A stretch of DNA of 64,000 nucleotides from Bacillus gobiensis (GTDB taxonomy: Bacteria; Bacillota; Bacilli; Bacillales; Bacillaceae), in contig NZ_CP012600.1 in NCBI RefSeq assembly GCF_001278705.1, forward strand, positions 620,190 through 684,189, given 5' to 3'. The translations under genes were made by a program, and so were the position numbers. Of this stretch, positions 18,444 through 27,789 are shown one piece after another. How positions within the stretch are numbered: position 1 is the stretch's first letter; each line of letters opens with the position of its first letter. The notes under the pieces are model-generated. The model saw only the letters and a list, made by a program, of their open reading frames with translations. It made no database searches and had not been told where the DNA came from.

Positions 18444-18497
18444 GAGACTACCCGAAGTCTCCAACCATTTGGATGGTTTTTAACCCAACCAAATGAT
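18444..18497. promoter_or_regulatory. Divergent yisU/yisV control region
   Basis: It contains the inverted repeats GAGACT-N6-AGTCTC (18444-18461) and AACCAT-N4-ATGGTT (18463-18478), plus two direct copies of CCAACCA 24 bp apart (18461 and 18485). MocR-type regulators bind direct repeats in such regions. A TATACT -10 for yisU lies just outside at 18437-18432. Confidence 0.5.
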
Positions 18498-18528
18498 AAG
18501 CTAAAGAAAAAAGCTAAGAGGGGCACAT

Positions 18529-19986
18529 ATGACGGATCAGGAATGGAAAATAGATAGGTATTCTGGCATCCCGCTTCATAAACAAATAGAAGATTTTATA
18601 AAGCGCAAAATCATTCATGGGGAATGGACTGTTGGAACAAAGCTCCCTTCCCAGAGAGCTCTAGCCGCACGGTTCCAAGTCAATCGAAGTACAGTGGTGG
18701 AAGCAATGGGTGAACTTTACGCCCAAGGTTTGGTGGAAGGGAAAACTGGAGGCGGTACGAAGGTATGCAACAATACGTGGAGCCTGCTGTCAGCGTATGC
18801 ATCTTTGGATTGGAATTCTTACGTCAAAAAAGGAAGCTACCACCCCAATTTTTCTATCATTCAAAAAATAAACAGAGAGGAATTCAACGAAGAAATCATC
18901 CGGCTTGGAACAGGTGAGCTTTCTAAAGACCTGCTGCCAGTAAGCAAAATGGAAAGTGTAATAAAGAAAATGTCCTTTTCTAAAGTAGCACTTGGCTATG
19001 AAGAACCAAAAGGCAACATCATTCTAAGGCAGACTGTCAGCAAGCACCTTGAAAGATATGACATTCAGGCTTCACCGTCCAACATACTCATTGTGTCAGG
19101 AGCGTTACAAGCGTTGCAGCTCGTTTCCTTTGGCCTGCTAAAAAAAGGTTCGATCGTATTAGCGGAAAGCCCGAGCTATCTTCATTCAATCAAGTTTTTC
19201 CAGTCTGGAGGCACACAAGTAATTGGGGTTCCGATGGATAAGGATGGGGTAAAAACAAGTCTCTTGCGCCAATACAAGCAGCAGCTCTCTACAGATCTTT
19301 TGTATACGATTCCTTCTTTTCACAATCCAACCGGGATTACCATGTCAGAAGCCAGAAGAAAGGAGCTCCAGAAGCTTTGCCGGGAGGAACAGCTTCCTAT
19401 GATTGAAGACGACGTGTACAGGGATCTTTGGCTCGACGATCCTCCTCCGCCTCCGCTGAAATCAAAGGACAAGGAAGGAAATATTTTGTACGTCGGCAGC
19501 TTATCGAAAACAGCCAGTCCCGGCCTTCGTGTCGGATGGATTATTGGTCCTGAGCCTGTCATAGAAAGGCTGGCAGACATAAAAATGCAGACGGATTATG
19601 GAACGAGCGCTTTATCGCAATCGATTGCCGCCGAATGGCTGTCCGAAGGCTACTATGACGAACATTTAAAGGTGATACGAAGCGCTCTGAAACGACGAAG
19701 AGAAAAGGCGCTGCAACTGTTACAAACTTATTTTGGCGGGAGCGCCCATTGGACGATTCCAGCTGGAGGATTTTACATATGGATCACCTTCCCGAAGGAA
19801 ATACGAGTACATGAATTATTCGAAAAAGCATTGAAACGAAATGTTCTTATTAATCCAGGAAATATTTACGATCCGGCAGCATCCAGCTGCATCAGATTTT
19901 CCTATGCATACTCTTCAATGCAGGATTTAGAAAAAGGAATTAAGGTTTTAGCAGAGATCATGGAGGAACTGGGAGGCAGCAGATGA
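18529..19986 (+). CDS. yisV: MocR-type GntR/aminotransferase-like regulator (YisV)
   Basis: 485-aa regulator: an N-terminal GntR winged helix (LHKQIEDFIKRKIIHGEW through FQVNRSTVVEAMGELYAQG) joined to a fold-type I aminotransferase domain. The PLP-lysine motif SLSKTASPGLRVGW is present, so PLP binding is likely. The family senses PLP-amine adducts or amino acids and controls nearby transport or metabolism genes, here the divergent LysE-type exporter. The start is ATG 18529 with AAGAGGGG upstream. Confidence 0.92.
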   Translation: MTDQEWKIDRYSGIPLHKQIEDFIKRKIIHGEWTVGTKLPSQRALAARFQVNRSTVVEAMGELYAQGLVEGKTGGGTKVCNNTWSLLSAYASLDWNSYVKKGSYHPNFSIIQKINREEFNEEIIRLGTGELSKDLLPVSKMESVIKKMSFSKVALGYEEPKGNIILRQTVSKHLERYDIQASPSNILIVSGALQALQLVSFGLLKKGSIVLAESPSYLHSIKFFQSGGTQVIGVPMDKDGVKTSLLRQYKQQLSTDLLYTIPSFHNPTGITMSEARRKELQKLCREEQLPMIEDDVYRDLWLDDPPPPPLKSKDKEGNILYVGSLSKTASPGLRVGWIIGPEPVIERLADIKMQTDYGTSALSQSIAAEWLSEGYYDEHLKVIRSALKRRREKALQLLQTYFGGSAHWTIPAGGFYIWITFPKEIRVHELFEKALKRNVLINPGNIYDPAASSCIRFSYAYSSMQDLEKGIKVLAEIMEELGGSR

Positions 19987-20120
19987 ATGGGATGTTTTAT
20001 GGTTCAATTGTGATGACCGCCCAAATGAAGGAAAGATCGCCGGAAAATGTGACGAACAGGGCATTATATATCAAAGAAATAATCAAATCACATCTTAAGA
20101 GAACCCTTATAAAACAAAAC

Positions 20121-21937
<1,817 letters not shown>

Positions 21938-21945
21938 TTATGATT

Positions 21946-21974
21946 AGAATAAGTGTTTCGATAAACCATGTCAA
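21946..21974 (-). promoter_or_regulatory. Promoter of the neopullulanase gene
   Basis: Minus-strand TTGACA (21974-21969), a 17-nt spacer and TATTCT (21951-21946). The spacer contains TTTATCGAAACA, an imperfect LacI-type palindrome centred on CG that could bind a maltose-responsive regulator. Confidence 0.65.
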
Positions 21975-22020
21975 TTCATGGATGGGTTAAAAAATAGATG
22001 GATAATGTTGGAGGGAAAGT

Positions 22021-22045
22021 TATAATATTAATGTAAACGTTTTCA
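22021..22045 (+). promoter_or_regulatory. mdxE promoter -10 and CcpA cre site
   Basis: TATAAT at 22021-22026 is followed at 22032-22045 by TGTAAACGTTTTCA, which fits the cre consensus TGWAANCGNTNWCA at every position. Placement at the transcription start predicts carbon catabolite repression of the mdx genes. Confidence 0.8.
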
Positions 22046-22092
22046 ATTATAAGGCGTTTGTCTTAATTTTTTCGATAATGGAGGGGGAAGAA

Positions 22093-23370
22093 ATGAAGAA
22101 ATTGCTTTTAACGCTTTTCGCCGTTTTTCTAGTCTTCGGATTACTTGCCGCCTGCGGACCGCAACGTAGCGCAGAGGAAGTGAATAACGCACAAAAAGAG
22201 AGATCTTCATCGGAAGGGATTGAAAAACCGGAAAAGCTTGTCGTTTGGGTGAACAACAATGAAGATCAGAAAACGGCATTAAAAGAAATATTCACAAAAT
22301 ACACGAAAAAAACTGGAATACAAATCGAAATGATTGAAACGGATATGCTGAGTCAAATTGAAAAGCTTTCACTGGACGGACCTGCCGGCAAAGGTCCGGA
22401 TTTATTCTTTCAGCCTCATGACAGACTTGGAGATATTTTGCTTCAAGGATTAGCAGCTCCAGTTCAGTTGGGAGAAGAAGAAAAGCAATACTCGGAAACA
22501 GCTGTTTCTGCTGTCACCTATGAAGGGCAAACTTATGGCTTACCTATGGTCGTTGAAACGTACGGGCTTTTTTATAACAAGGATAAAATAAACGAAGCTC
22601 CAAAAACCTTGGATGAACTTCAAGCAATTATGAAAGAACATACAAATTCAGAAAAGAAACAATATGGCTTTTTAATGGAAGCGGCGAATCTTTATTTTGC
22701 TTTTCCATTTTTTTCAAACAACGATTCATACATTTTCAAACGTTCAGCCGATGGCACGTACGACATAAATGATATCGGTTTGGCGAATGAAGGTGCTGTA
22801 CAAACGGGACAAATGATTTCGGAATGGTTTGCTGACAAGAAAATGCCTACGGAGATAACTCAGGATATTTTAAATGGTGTTTTCGAGAAAGGGGATGCAG
22901 CAGTCGTTTTAAATGGTCCTTGGGCTTTGCCGCAATATAAAGCCGCATTGGGTGAAAAGCTTGGTGCAGCTCCGCTTCCTGATATTAATGGAAGTCCTGC
23001 AGCCTCATTAGTCGGTGTGAAGTCGTGGATGCTTTCTTCTTATTCTAAAAATAGCGAATGGGCTACTGATTTAATGAAATTTATTTCAAATGAAGAAAAC
23101 TCTCTTCTTTATTACGAAAAAGCTGGCGAAATGCCGGCAAACCGCTTAGCCTTGGAAAATGAAAAAATTACAACGGATCCTCTGATAAGTGCATTTGCCA
23201 AACAGGTTGAGAACGGGGAACCAATGCCGAACATTCCTGAAATTCAGCAGGTATGGGAGCCATTTAATAAAGCGCTTGAACTGCTCTCCAAAGGGGAAGA
23301 CACCGGCGTGCTTGAAGAATCTGTTCAGGAAATCAAGAACAACATTGAAGCGAGTGGAGGCGGGAAGTAA
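22093..23370 (+). CDS. mdxE: MdxE-like maltodextrin-binding lipoprotein
   Basis: 425-aa solute-binding protein of the maltose/maltodextrin ABC family. Signal peptide with lipobox LLAAC (Cys21), then the SBP family 1 fold; GPDLFFQPHDRLGDI and GDAAVVLNGPWALPQY are characteristic of maltose-binding proteins. ATG 22093 was chosen over a more upstream frame since GGAGGGGGAAG precedes it and it begins the signal peptide. It delivers maltodextrins to MdxF/MdxG; the ATPase (MsmX type) is not in the window. A strong hairpin follows it. Confidence 0.93.
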   Translation: MKKLLLTLFAVFLVFGLLAACGPQRSAEEVNNAQKERSSSEGIEKPEKLVVWVNNNEDQKTALKEIFTKYTKKTGIQIEMIETDMLSQIEKLSLDGPAGKGPDLFFQPHDRLGDILLQGLAAPVQLGEEEKQYSETAVSAVTYEGQTYGLPMVVETYGLFYNKDKINEAPKTLDELQAIMKEHTNSEKKQYGFLMEAANLYFAFPFFSNNDSYIFKRSADGTYDINDIGLANEGAVQTGQMISEWFADKKMPTEITQDILNGVFEKGDAAVVLNGPWALPQYKAALGEKLGAAPLPDINGSPAASLVGVKSWMLSSYSKNSEWATDLMKFISNEENSLLYYEKAGEMPANRLALENEKITTDPLISAFAKQVENGEPMPNIPEIQQVWEPFNKALELLSKGEDTGVLEESVQEIKNNIEASGGGK

Positions 23371-23379
23371 CATCCTATT

Positions 23380-23410
23380 GGGATAGGGGCATCTATCTTG
23401 CCCCTATCCC
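23380..23410 (+). other. Stable stem-loop between mdxE and mdxF
   Basis: A perfect 11-bp stem (GGGATAGGGGC with GCCCCTATCCC) around 9 nt, not followed by T residues. It probably protects or caps the mdxE message so that binding protein exceeds permease. Confidence 0.75.
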
Positions 23411-23432
23411 TTAAAAAGGGGGGAGAAAGGTA

Positions 23433-24746
23433 ATGACAGATCTAAAGACGGAGAAGCCGGCGCATAGCACGTCTTTAAAACGAGTACATCGACCGTGGCT
23501 AGCGCTGGTTTTGTCTGCAATATTTGCAGGGCTTGGTCAATTGTATAATCGAAGATACGTAAAAGGAATATTCCTGTTTATGATCGGAGCTGTATTTTTG
23601 ATCGTCTTTGCTAATTTTATCAATATCGGGTTTTGGGGACTAATCACCCTTGGGGAAATCCCGATGCTTGATCACTCCATTTTTCTGTTAATCCAAGGAA
23701 TTATTTCACTTATTTTGGTTTGTTTCGCTCTTGTTTTATATATTTACAATATCCGTGATGCGTATCTCGATGCGAGAGAGAAACAAGCAGGAATCCCGAG
23801 TGCTGGCTTTAAAGAGATACTGCGGCATATGTGGGATTCGAGCTTCCCGTATTTGATGATTACACCTGGCTTTGTCATGCTTATTTTCGTCGTTGTGCTG
23901 CCGCTATTATTTATGATAGCACTCGCTTTTACAAATTATAATCTTTACAATTCACCGCCAAGAAATCTTCTAGATTGGGTAGGGTTTGCGAATTTTATCG
24001 ATTTAGTTACAGTTCCGATATGGCAGGATACTTTTTTCAGCGTCCTTTCATGGACACTCATCTGGACATTTCTTGCAACATCTCTGCAAATTGGGATCGG
24101 CTTGCTGCTGGCGGTAATTGTTAACGATCCCCGGATTAAATTCAAACGAGCCATTCGGACGATGCTCATCCTTCCATGGGCAGTTCCTGCTTTTGTAACG
24201 ATCTTAATTTTTGCAGCAATGTTCAATGATGAATTTGGTACAATCAATCGTGATCTTCTTTCCTATTTTCACTTAGCGATTCCATGGCTGTCAGATCCGT
24301 TTTGGTCGAAAGTTGCATTGATTCTCATTCAAACTTGGCTTGGCTTTCCGTTTGTTTTTGCTTTGTTTACAGGAGTTCTCCAAAGCATTTCAAAGGATTG
24401 GTATGAGGCTGCTGATGTAGATGGCGGAAGCAAATGGCAGAAGTTTCGCATGATTACGCTCCCTCATCTCCTCTATGCGACTGCTCCTTTGCTGATCATG
24501 CAATATGCAGGGAATTTTAACAATTTTAATATAATCTATTTGTTTAATGAAGGAGGACCAACTGTCAGAGGACAAAATGCGGGAGGGACGGATATATTAA
24601 TCTCCTGGGTTTATAAACTGACCTTTCAAACGAATAACTACAATATGGCAGCAGTCATATCTATACTGATTGGGCTTTTCGTGTCTGCAGCCGCATTTTT
24701 TCAATTCAGACGAACGAGATCCTTTAAAGAGGAGGGGACTCTGTAA
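23433..24746 (+). CDS. mdxF: MdxF-like maltodextrin ABC permease
   Basis: 437-aa membrane permease. An N-terminal extension with two to three hydrophobic segments (GLGQLYNRRYVKGIFLF region) precedes the core ABC-2 transport domain; the EAA loop is visible in EAADVDGGSKWQKFRMITLPHL. Length matches B. subtilis MdxF (435 aa). AAGGGGGGAG precedes the ATG. The stop overlaps the mdxG start by one base. Confidence 0.93.
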   Translation: MTDLKTEKPAHSTSLKRVHRPWLALVLSAIFAGLGQLYNRRYVKGIFLFMIGAVFLIVFANFINIGFWGLITLGEIPMLDHSIFLLIQGIISLILVCFALVLYIYNIRDAYLDAREKQAGIPSAGFKEILRHMWDSSFPYLMITPGFVMLIFVVVLPLLFMIALAFTNYNLYNSPPRNLLDWVGFANFIDLVTVPIWQDTFFSVLSWTLIWTFLATSLQIGIGLLLAVIVNDPRIKFKRAIRTMLILPWAVPAFVTILIFAAMFNDEFGTINRDLLSYFHLAIPWLSDPFWSKVALILIQTWLGFPFVFALFTGVLQSISKDWYEAADVDGGSKWQKFRMITLPHLLYATAPLLIMQYAGNFNNFNIIYLFNEGGPTVRGQNAGGTDILISWVYKLTFQTNNYNMAAVISILIGLFVSAAAFFQFRRTRSFKEEGTL

Positions 24747-25588
24747 TGTCTGCGAAAACGAAATCAAAAATCGAAGTGACATTCATGTATTTGTTTATTT
24801 TTATTATGTTTATTTTGATTGGATACCCTCTTGTTTGGACGATAGGGCTGTCATTAAATTCAGGAAACAGTCTGTATACTGCCGCCTTGATACCGGAAAA
24901 CTGGTCATTTACCCATTATAAGTGGCTTTTTACTTCTGCAGAAAGTGACTATTTGCTTTGGTACAAAAACAGTCTCATTGTCGCCGTCATCAATTCAGGT
25001 ATCTCGGTTCTTTTGACTGCTCTGATTGCGTATGCTTTTTCTCGGTATAAGTTTGTCGGCAGAAGATATGGATTGTATACCTTTTTACTGCTGCAAATGT
25101 TCCCTTCTTTAATGGCAATGGTCGCGATTTATGTGCTGTTGAATATGCTCGGGCTTCTCGATACACTGGCGGGGCTCATTCTCATTTATATCGGCGGGCA
25201 GATCCCTTTTAATGCATGGCTGGTCAAAGGCTATTTTGATACGATTGGCAGGGAGCTTGATGATGCGGCCAGAATCGACGGTGCAGGGCATTTTGCTGTC
25301 TTTTTCAAAATCATGCTGCCGCTGGCAAAGCCGATTTTGGCAGTTGTGGCTTTGTTTAATTTTATGGCGCCGTTTACAGATTTTCTGCTGCCTTCAATTA
25401 TTATTAGATCACCAGAAAACTTTACTCTTGCCATAGGTCTTTTCTCCTTTATTAATAATCAATTTGCTAATAATTTCACTAGATTCGCAGCCGGCAGTAT
25501 CCTAATTGCCATCCCGATTGCCTTGGTTTTTCTGTTTTTGCAAAGGTATCTCATTTCCGGTTTAACCGCTGGTGGAACAAAAGGATAA
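24746..25588 (+). CDS. mdxG: MdxG-like maltodextrin ABC permease
   Basis: 280-aa second permease with six hydrophobic segments and the EAA loop ELDDAARIDGAGHFAVFFKI. It partners MdxF for maltodextrin import. The start overlaps mdxF (TAATG). In B. subtilis the operon continues with other maltose genes; here it ends with a terminator. Confidence 0.93.
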   Translation: MSAKTKSKIEVTFMYLFIFIMFILIGYPLVWTIGLSLNSGNSLYTAALIPENWSFTHYKWLFTSAESDYLLWYKNSLIVAVINSGISVLLTALIAYAFSRYKFVGRRYGLYTFLLLQMFPSLMAMVAIYVLLNMLGLLDTLAGLILIYIGGQIPFNAWLVKGYFDTIGRELDDAARIDGAGHFAVFFKIMLPLAKPILAVVALFNFMAPFTDFLLPSIIIRSPENFTLAIGLFSFINNQFANNFTRFAAGSILIAIPIALVFLFLQRYLISGLTAGGTKG

Positions 25589-25592
25589 AAAA

Positions 25593-25625
25593 TGCCAAGC
25601 GGAAAATCAGTTTTCCTGCTTGGCA
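25593..25625. terminator. Bidirectional terminator after mdxG
   Basis: Stem TGCCAAGCGGAAAA with TTTTCC(T)GCTTGGCA, loop TCAG. The T run is best on the minus strand, so it also ends the convergent niaP-like gene. Confidence 0.8.
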
Positions 25626-25631
25626 AAGGGT

Positions 25632-26834
25632 TTAAAAAATTTCTTTTTGCTTTGTTTCCGTTCCTAAAAAGAAGACCGCTAACACGGCGAGAAAGACTGA
25701 CCCGCAGAAAATAGTGAAAATAATCGCGATCGATGTTCCTTGTGTGACCATATATCCGACTAACAGCGGACCGAGGATGCCGCCGACACGGCCGATGGAT
25801 GCTGCCAGCCCTGCACCGGAGCCTCTGACGGCTGTCGGGTATTGCTCTGGTGTATAGGCGTATAAAACTCCCCAGGCACCGAGGTTAAAAAAGGAAAGAA
25901 GCATCCCGAATGTAAGAAGCATTGGAAGAGACTCGGCATTTCCGAAGAAAAATGCGCTGATGGCCGTTCCTATTAGATAGATCATGAGAACGGCTTTCCT
26001 TCCAGCTTTCTCAATGAGCCACGCTGCAGAAAAATAACCTGGGAGCTGGGCAAGCGTCATGATAAGGACATATTCAAAGCTTTGAATCATGCTGAAGCCT
26101 TTCATAACCATGACACTTGGCAGCCATAGGAATATTCCGTAATAGGAAAAGACGACGCAGAACCAGACGATCCATAGCATGGTTGTTGAGCGCTTATATT
26201 GTTTTGACCATAGTAATGAAATATTTTTCATCCAACCGTTTTTCTTTTTCACATCAAGTGTTTCGTACTTCGGTGAATCCGGCAGGCCGATTCGTAAATA
26301 TATGGCGTAAAGTGCAGGAATGGCCGTTAAAATAAGAGCTGTTTGCCATCCAAACGAAGGGATCACAAAATACGAAATCAAGGCGGCAATAAGCCAGCCA
26401 ACTGCCCAAAAGCTTTCAAGCAAAACGACAATTCTGCCTCGTTTTTCAGGTGCCACTGACTCCGATACGAGCGTCGAAGCCACTGGGAGCTCTCCGCCAA
26501 GGCCCATTCCGATAAAGAAGCGCAAAATTAAAAATGCGCTAAGAGTCGTCGTTAGTGCAGACAATCCACTGCCAATCGAGAAAAATAAAAGAGTTATAAT
26601 AAAGACGTGTTTCCTTCCGATCCGATCAGCAAGGATACCGAAAACGAAAGCGCCTACGGCCATTCCTATTGAATTGATACTGCCGATCCAGCTCATCTCC
26701 TGAGGGTTTAAATTCCACTCACTGTGCAATGCTGCTATGATAAACGACAGGATGCCAACGTCTATTGCGTCAAACATCCAGCCCATTCCGGCAATGCCGA
26801 GAAGCTTCCTCTCTGAAATTTGTTTGTTCTTCAA
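25632..26834 (-). CDS. niaP: NiaP-like MFS transporter (niacin permease)
   Basis: 400-aa, 12-segment MFS protein very similar to B. subtilis NiaP (YceI): GWMFDAIDVGILSFIIAAL, GLGGELPVASTLVSE and LLESFWAVGWL are shared. It probably imports nicotinate or a related compound. TTG at 26834 is preferred because GAGG lies 8 nt upstream; a GTG at 26843 in frame has no good site. A NiaR-like operator in its promoter supports the niacin assignment. Confidence 0.85.
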   Translation of the reverse strand: MKNKQISERKLLGIAGMGWMFDAIDVGILSFIIAALHSEWNLNPQEMSWIGSINSIGMAVGAFVFGILADRIGRKHVFIITLLFFSIGSGLSALTTTLSAFLILRFFIGMGLGGELPVASTLVSESVAPEKRGRIVVLLESFWAVGWLIAALISYFVIPSFGWQTALILTAIPALYAIYLRIGLPDSPKYETLDVKKKNGWMKNISLLWSKQYKRSTTMLWIVWFCVVFSYYGIFLWLPSVMVMKGFSMIQSFEYVLIMTLAQLPGYFSAAWLIEKAGRKAVLMIYLIGTAISAFFFGNAESLPMLLTFGMLLSFFNLGAWGVLYAYTPEQYPTAVRGSGAGLAASIGRVGGILGPLLVGYMVTQGTSIAIIFTIFCGSVFLAVLAVFFLGTETKQKEIF

Positions 26835-26873
26835 ATAAGCCACCTCTGTTTCTTCATCATCTTACGCTAATTA

Positions 26874-26902
26874 AGTTTACACATGTCTTTACACCTTGTC
26901 AT
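26874..26902 (-). promoter_or_regulatory. niaP promoter with candidate NiaR operator
   Basis: Minus-strand ATGACA (26902-26897), 17 nt, TAAACT (26879-26874). The spacer carries tandem GACAxGTGTAAA-type half-sites (AAGGTGTAAAGACATGTG), resembling NiaR (YrxA) sites of NAD-related genes. Confidence 0.55.
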
Positions 26903-26957
26903 TAAAAAACGGTCAAAAGACTTAAAAAATGCTTAAATACACTAGGGGAATGCCAGA

Positions 26958-26984
26958 ACAAAATCTGATCAAATTCATAGATTA
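26958..26984 (+). promoter_or_regulatory. Sigma-K-type promoter of the amidase gene
   Basis: AC (26958-26959), 16-nt spacer, CATAGATTA (26976-26984), an exact CATAnnnTA. CwlC of B. subtilis is sigma-K dependent. Confidence 0.65.
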
Positions 26985-27057
26985 GTAGTGATGGTAAAAG
27001 ATTAAGTCATAGTTAAATAGGACAACCATCTAAATCAAGTAAGAGGAGGCATATCTA

Positions 27058-27738
27058 GTGAAGCTATTTATTGACCCTGGCCACGGAGGTACAGATAGTG
27101 GAGCTTCTGGAAATGGCTTGCTTGAGAAACATGTGAATCTTTCAATAGCGCAAAAGATTGCTGAGATATTGCGAATTGAATATGAAGGGGTAGATATACG
27201 CTTAAGTCGGACAGGCGATCAGACGGTTTCTTTGACAGCAAGAACCAATTCAGCCAATCTGTGGGGAGCGGATTTTTATTTATCTATCCACGTAAATTCT
27301 TTTAATGGATCTGCAGAAGGATATGAAGATTATATTCACACTAGTCTTTCCGATCAATCTGCTACAGCTGGCTATCAACGAATCATTCATGAAGAAGTGT
27401 TGAAGCAAAATGAACTAAGAGATCGCGGACGGAAAAAAGCAGATTTCCATGTACTTCGTGAAACAACAATGCCAGCGATTTTAACCGAAAACGGATTTAT
27501 TTCGGACGAATCGGATGCGAATAAAATGAAAGACCCGGCATGGATTACACGAGTCGCAAGAGGGCACGTAAACGGATTGGCAAAAAGCTTTAGTCTGAAA
27601 AAAAAAGCTAGCAGTAACATATACCGCGTGATCATTGATGGAACTCAAATTGGTGCTTATCAGGATAAAGACAATGCGTTACAGGCGATTTCCGCTCGTT
27701 GGAATCAATTTGCTGCCGCGCGTATTGAACGCATATAA
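27058..27738 (+). CDS. CwlC-like N-acetylmuramoyl-L-alanine amidase
   Basis: 226-aa zinc amidase (Amidase_3) that cleaves the glycan-peptide bond of peptidoglycan. Zinc ligands H9 (DPGHGG), E23 and H78 (LSIHVNSF) and catalytic E144 (LTENGF) are all visible. A short SPOR-type domain follows (about 186-226, YRVIIDGTQIGAYQDKDNA). There is no signal peptide, as in CwlC, which acts from inside the mother cell during its lysis. GTG start at 27058 with GAGGAGG 8 nt upstream. A sigma-K-type promoter precedes it. Confidence 0.88.
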   Translation: MKLFIDPGHGGTDSGASGNGLLEKHVNLSIAQKIAEILRIEYEGVDIRLSRTGDQTVSLTARTNSANLWGADFYLSIHVNSFNGSAEGYEDYIHTSLSDQSATAGYQRIIHEEVLKQNELRDRGRKKADFHVLRETTMPAILTENGFISDESDANKMKDPAWITRVARGHVNGLAKSFSLKKKASSNIYRVIIDGTQIGAYQDKDNALQAISARWNQFAAARIERI

Positions 27739-27750
27739 TCGTAATATAGA

Positions 27751-27784
27751 AAAAAGCTGCCGCATCACTTGATGGGCAGCTTTT
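27751..27784. terminator. Bidirectional terminator between the amidase gene and metH
   Basis: AAAAGCTGCC with GGCAGCTTTT plus an inner CATC/GATG; A/T tracts on both sides. Confidence 0.85.
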
Positions 27785-27789
27785 GGTAT

